Assembly: GCF_014490445.1 (NCBI RefSeq)
Contig: NZ_JACTUZ010000002.1
Coordinates: 55,318-119,317, forward strand
Direction of reading: 5' to 3'
DNA: 64,000 nucleotides
Origin: Pseudoroseomonas ludipueritiae
GTDB lineage: Bacteria; Pseudomonadota; Alphaproteobacteria; Acetobacterales; Acetobacteraceae
The first letter of the stretch is position 1, and each line of letters opens with the position of its first letter. The notes beneath the pieces are model-generated. The model had not been told where the DNA came from. It saw nothing but the letters and a program-made list of their open reading frames with translations, and did no database searches. Below, piece after piece: positions 60,356 to 64,000 of the stretch. The translations under genes were made by a program, and so were the position numbers.

Positions 60356-63300
60356 ATGCAGCTTGACCGGGATAGCTTCCAGCCTTTGCGGTCCGATGGC
60401 GGCCTTGTGCTGTTCCGCTCCGGCATCCTTGGCCAGCAGGGCAAGGTCCTGGTTCTGGCACCAGCGGCAGAAGGCGCTGACGCCTTCGTGGAACGCAGGA
60501 TCCGCCACGAGTTTGAGCTGACGGATCGCCTGTCGTCAGACTGGTCAGCACGGCCCTTGCAAAGCATCATCCTGGACCGCCAGCCCGCGCTCGTGCTGGC
60601 CGATGCCGGTGGCGACCCTCTCAATCCGGCGGCCACCGGTCCGCTGCCACTGGGCCGTTTTCTGCGCATCGCCGCCAGCGCCGCGGCGGCCCTCCGGCAG
60701 ATGCACAGCAGCGGCCTGATCCATCGGGACATCAAGCCTGGCCATCTCCTGGCCAATGCGGCGGGGGACGTGCGGCTGACCGGTTTCGGCATCGCCTCGG
60801 ACCTGAACCATGCCCGCCAGCAACTGGTCGCACCGGCACTGATCGAGACATCCCTCGCCTATATGGCGCCGGAGCAGACCGGCCGGATGAACCGTTCGAT
60901 CGGCACCCGCAGCGACCTCTACGCTCTTGGCGTCACGCTTTATGAACTCCTCAGCGGCCGGCTTCCCTTTGAGGCTCGCTCGCCGATGGAATGGGTCCAT
61001 TGCCATGTTGCACGGCCGCCCTTGCCGCTGCCGGACCCCATCGTGTCGCGCGCCCCCGCTTTGGCTGCCATCATCATGAAGCTCCTCTGCAAGGCCGCGG
61101 AGGACCGGTATCAGACCGCCGGCGGGCTGGAAGCCGACCTGCGCCGCTGCCTGGCGGCGGAGGAGCCGGTCGCGGCCTTTCCCCTCGGCCAGACCGACGT
61201 GCCGGACCGCCTGCTGGTACCTGAGCGGCTCTATGGGCGGGAACGGGAACTGGCCGTGCTGAATGCCGCGCTGGGCGCGGTGGTGGAGCATGGGCCGCCG
61301 CGCATGCTGCTGGTGTCGGGCCCGGCCGGCATCGGCAAATCGGCGCTGGTGCAGGAGCTGCGGGCGGCGCTGCTGCCCGTGCGCGGCATCCTCGCCGCAG
61401 GGAAATGCGAGCAATACCGCCACGCCATCCCCTATGCGGCGATTGGGCAGGCTTTCCAGCGCGTCATGGTCCGCCTGCTCGGCAGTGGCGCGGCCGATCA
61501 GGCTGAATGGCGGAACCTGCTACGAGGCGCGCTGGGCCGCAATGGCCGCCTGCTGACCAACCTGATGCCGGAACTGGCACGGCTGATCGGCGAGCAGCCG
61601 CCGGTCGAGCCACTGCCGCCGGCGGAGGAGCGGCTGCGCTTCCAGCGTGTCTTCCGCGCCTTTCTCGGCGTCCTGGCGCAGAAGACGCACCCGCTGGTGC
61701 TGTTCCTGGACGACCTGCAATGGCTGGATGGCGAAAGCCTGGCCCTGTTGCGCGCGCTGGCGGAGGACTGTCCCCGCCACCTTCTGCTCATCGGCGCCTA
61801 TCGGGACGCTGAAGTCCCGCCCGGGCACCCCGTGGCGGAAGGCCTGGCCGCCATCCGGCAGGCGGGCATGGCGGTGGAGGATCTGGTGCTGGCGCCGCTG
61901 CCGGCGGCGGAGCTGCGGCAGTTCATCGCGGACGCGCTGCACAGCACCCCCGCCGCCGTGCTGCCGCTGAGCGATGCCATCAGCGCCAAGACCGGCGGCA
62001 ATCCCTTCTTTGTTGGCCAGTTCATGACCAGCCTGGTGGAGGAGAAGGCGCTGCAGTTCGACCATGCGGCGCCGGGCTGGCGCTGGCGGATCGACCGTGT
62101 CGATGCCAGGGGCGTCACCGAGAATGTGGTGGACCTGATGGGCGAGCGCCTGGTCCGCCTGCCGGAGGCGCCGCGGGCCCTGCTGGCCACCCTCGCCTGC
62201 CTGGGCGGCATGGTGGCGGAGGACCGGCTGGCCCTGGCGCATGGCGCGGCGCGCGGGGAAGTGCGGGAAGGTCTGCAGCTTGCCGCCGCCGCCGGCCTGG
62301 TCACGCAAATGGCGGAGCGCTTCGGCTTCCCGCACGACCGCATCCAGGAGGCCGCCTATGCCCTGACGCCGGCGGGAGAGCGTGCGGCCAGGCACCTGGG
62401 CATCGCCCGGCGGCTGGCCCTGGCCTTGCCGGCTGATCCGGACGAAGGCGCGGTTTTCGAGGTGGTCGGCCAGTACAACCGCGCCGTGTCGCTGATCGAC
62501 GACCCGGCGGAGCGGGAGCAGGTCGCCACGCTGAACCTGCGGGCCGGCCGACGCGCCCGCGCCACCACCGCCTTCGAGGCAGCCCTCGGCTATTTCGAGG
62601 CAGGGCTCGACCTGCTGGGGGGGCGGGATGCCGGCCGCCTCGGCTTCGAGCTCGAATTCCATGCCGCCGAGTGCCTGTTCCTGAAGGGCGGCCAGGCCGC
62701 GGCGGAAAGGCGGCTGGAAAAACTGACGGGCCTTGCCCAGGGCGTGCTGGACCGCGCCATCGTCGCCGCCCAGCTCGTCACGCTGCACACGGCGCGCGAC
62801 CGCAGCGATGAAGCGATCAGGACCTGCCTCGCCTTCCTGCGCGAGGCTGGCATCGACTGGAGCCCGCATCCCGGCCCCGAGGCGCCCTGGGAGGAATACC
62901 GCGCCCTGCTGGCCATGCTCGGGGACCGGCCGGTGGCCGATCTGGCCGGGCTGCCCGCCTGCGCTTCCCCCGAGGCCCGGGCCATCCTGGACGTCCTGGC
63001 CGCCGCCCTGCCGCCCGCCTTCTTCAGCGATGAGAACCTGGTCTGCCTGATCCTGTGCCGCATGGCCCGGATCAGCCTGCGGGAAGGCAATTGCGATGCC
63101 TCGGCCCTGGGCTATGCCTATCTCGGCATGGTGCTGGGGCCCTATTTCGGCGACTACCATGCCGGCTTCGCCTTCGGCCGCCTGGGCTACGAGCTGGTGC
63201 GGCAGCGGCCGGCGCCGCGTTACGAGGCCCGTGTCCACATGGCCTTCGCCTACCATGTCGCGCCCTGGACGCGGCCAATGGCGCAGTCCCTGCCGCTGCT

Positions 63301-64000
63301 GCGGCGTGCCTTCGACATCGCCTCGGAGGTCGGCGACCTGACCTATTGCGGCTTCTGCGCTTGCACGCTGGTCACCAGCCTGATCGCCACCGGCGCGCCC
63401 CTGAGCGAGGTGCAGGCGGAGGCGGAAGTGAAACTGCGGCTGATGCGGGAGATCCGCTTCGGCCTGATCGCCGATATCATCACCAGCCAGCTCGGCCTGC
63501 TGCGGCGCCTGCGCGGCCTGCCATCGGAACTGGAGGATGCCGGCTTCGAGGCGCGCCTGCAGGCGGAACCCGGCCTGGCCATCGCCGCCTGCTGGCACTG
63601 GATCCGCCGGTTGCAGGCCGCGGTCTACCACGCCGACTTTGCCGCGGCCCTCGCGGCGGCGGCCAGGGCGGAGCCCCTGATCTGGACCAGCGCCGGCCAT
63701 TTCGAGATGGCCGAATACCACTTCCACGCCGCCCTGGCCCTGGCCGCCACGGAGGAGGCGGCGGGGGAGACAGAGCCCGGTGCCGTATTGCAACGCCACT
63801 GCCGGCAGTTGCATGTATGGGCGGAGCATGGCCCCGCCGGCTTCGCGGCGCGTGCGGCGCTGGTGGATGGCGCCGTGGCCGCCCTGCGGGGCCAGGACCT
63901 GCCGGCGATGCGGCACTTCGAGGCCGCGATCCGCGCGGCGCGCGAGCATGGGCTGGTGCAGGTGGAGGCGCTGGCGCAGGAATGGGCGGCGCGCTTCCAC
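60356..64000 (+). CDS. Giant Ser/Thr-kinase-like/AAA-ATPase signalling protein (PknK-type), 5' part
   Basis: The frame is open from the ATG at 60356 to the right edge (about 1,215 codons). An N-terminal protein-kinase-like domain (to about residue 270) has HRDIKPGHLL near residue 124, TGFGIAS where DFG is expected, MAPEQTGRMNRS and DLYALGVTLYELLSG. An AAA/STAND ATPase follows with Walker A GPAGIGKSA near 322 and Walker B LVLFLDDLQWLD near 448, then TPR-like helices to the end. Relatives continue into GAF, histidine-kinase and sometimes receiver domains, so the full protein is probably 1,700-2,000 aa. AGGGGC precedes the ATG. Role: sensor/signal integrator; input unknown. Confidence 0.88.
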   Translation, partial: MQLDRDSFQPLRSDGGLVLFRSGILGQQGKVLVLAPAAEGADAFVERRIRHEFELTDRLSSDWSARPLQSIILDRQPALVLADAGGDPLNPAATGPLPLGRFLRIAASAAAALRQMHSSGLIHRDIKPGHLLANAAGDVRLTGFGIASDLNHARQQLVAPALIETSLAYMAPEQTGRMNRSIGTRSDLYALGVTLYELLSGRLPFEARSPMEWVHCHVARPPLPLPDPIVSRAPALAAIIMKLLCKAAEDRYQTAGGLEADLRRCLAAEEPVAAFPLGQTDVPDRLLVPERLYGRERELAVLNAALGAVVEHGPPRMLLVSGPAGIGKSALVQELRAALLPVRGILAAGKCEQYRHAIPYAAIGQAFQRVMVRLLGSGAADQAEWRNLLRGALGRNGRLLTNLMPELARLIGEQPPVEPLPPAEERLRFQRVFRAFLGVLAQKTHPLVLFLDDLQWLDGESLALLRALAEDCPRHLLLIGAYRDAEVPPGHPVAEGLAAIRQAGMAVEDLVLAPLPAAELRQFIADALHSTPAAVLPLSDAISAKTGGNPFFVGQFMTSLVEEKALQFDHAAPGWRWRIDRVDARGVTENVVDLMGERLVRLPEAPRALLATLACLGGMVAEDRLALAHGAARGEVREGLQLAAAAGLVTQMAERFGFPHDRIQEAAYALTPAGERAARHLGIARRLALALPADPDEGAVFEVVGQYNRAVSLIDDPAEREQVATLNLRAGRRARATTAFEAALGYFEAGLDLLGGRDAGRLGFELEFHAAECLFLKGGQAAAERRLEKLTGLAQGVLDRAIVAAQLVTLHTARDRSDEAIRTCLAFLREAGIDWSPHPGPEAPWEEYRALLAMLGDRPVADLAGLPACASPEARAILDVLAAALPPAFFSDENLVCLILCRMARISLREGNCDASALGYAYLGMVLGPYFGDYHAGFAFGRLGYELVRQRPAPRYEARVHMAFAYHVAPWTRPMAQSLPLLRRAFDIASEVGDLTYCGFCACTLVTSLIATGAPLSEVQAEAEVKLRLMREIRFGLIADIITSQLGLLRRLRGLPSELEDAGFEARLQAEPGLAIAACWHWIRRLQAAVYHADFAAALAAAARAEPLIWTSAGHFEMAEYHFHAALALAATEEAAGETEPGAVLQRHCRQLHVWAEHGPAGFAARAALVDGAVAALRGQDLPAMRHFEAAIRAAREHGLVQVEALAQEWAARFH

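Noticed and set aside
61520-64000. Long minus-strand open frame to the right edge
   Set aside because: It mirrors the kinase/ATPase gene, whose plus-strand translation has clear Walker and kinase motifs; the minus frame is low-complexity Gln/Gly/Arg-rich.

Overview
The window is very GC-rich with strong G/C third-position bias. It carries abundant soluble tripartite-tricarboxylate receptors (Bug/TctC family), many short-overlap (ATGA/GTGA) operons, and catabolic genes for aromatic acids, organosulfur compounds and sugar acids. This is what one expects of an environmental alphaproteobacterium. By gene content I infer Acetobacteraceae, most like Roseomonas, but no rRNA or other phylogenetic marker is present to prove it. 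No tRNA, rRNA, CRISPR array or intact insertion sequence was seen.

Layout. 1-5.7 kb: an o-phthalate 4,5-dioxygenase catabolic locus. The oxygenase (+) is divergent from reductase, dihydrodiol dehydrogenase, Bug receptor, a 62-aa protein and the 4,5-dihydroxyphthalate decarboxylase, which is cut by the left edge; a MarR regulator follows. 5.7-11.2 kb: an ABC importer (binding protein, permease, ATPase, a tiny membrane ORF), then O-acetylhomoserine sulfhydrylase and a 2OG-Fe(II) oxygenase, a plausible organosulfur-use set. 11.5-13.2 kb: a family-5 solute-binding protein. 13.3-18.2 kb: an IclR-led operon (MHS-type transporter, ketopantoate-reductase-like enzyme, SDR, polysaccharide deacetylase). 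18.4-23.7 kb: an SDR pseudogene, then tyrosine/homogentisate catabolism (Lrp, hppD, MarR, hmgA, fahA) without maiA. 23.7-28.8 kb: a Bug receptor, gamma-carbonic-anhydrase-like protein and an L-fucose oxidation trio. 29-33.2 kb: an M81 peptidase, a family-5 binding protein and LysR. 33.2-38.4 kb: tctB-tctA-tctC-leuB with a divergent FCD-type GntR regulator. 38.7-40.9 kb: SDR and MFS genes converging on a bidirectional terminator. 41-45.6 kb: gamma-glutamyltransferase, a reductase selenoprotein-B-like protein with Cys, a YghU-type GST and a hypothetical protein.

45.7-57 kb is more mosaic. It holds an MFS exporter, a decayed FrmR/RcnR-like regulator and RcnA-like nickel/cobalt exporter (both broken by frameshifts), and an acyltransferase plus phytanoyl-CoA-dioxygenase-like pair with lower GC and an AT-rich leader. 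It also has a cupin, an SDR without the usual YxxxK, a PHB-type esterase, an orphan Bug receptor, a ChrB N-terminal-domain protein behind an 18-bp palindrome, a lone response-regulator receiver and an IS1182-like transposase fragment. 57-64 kb: a DUF1835 protein, a DHA2 drug exporter, and the first ~1,215 residues of a giant Ser/Thr-kinase-like/AAA-ATPase signalling protein running off the right edge.

The clusters best worth following are tctBAC-leuB with its predicted GntR operator, the gamma-glutamyltransferase/selenoprotein-B-like/GST group, the unassigned IclR operon, and the tiny ORFs embedded in operons (135-323, 8234-8362, 38688-38765).
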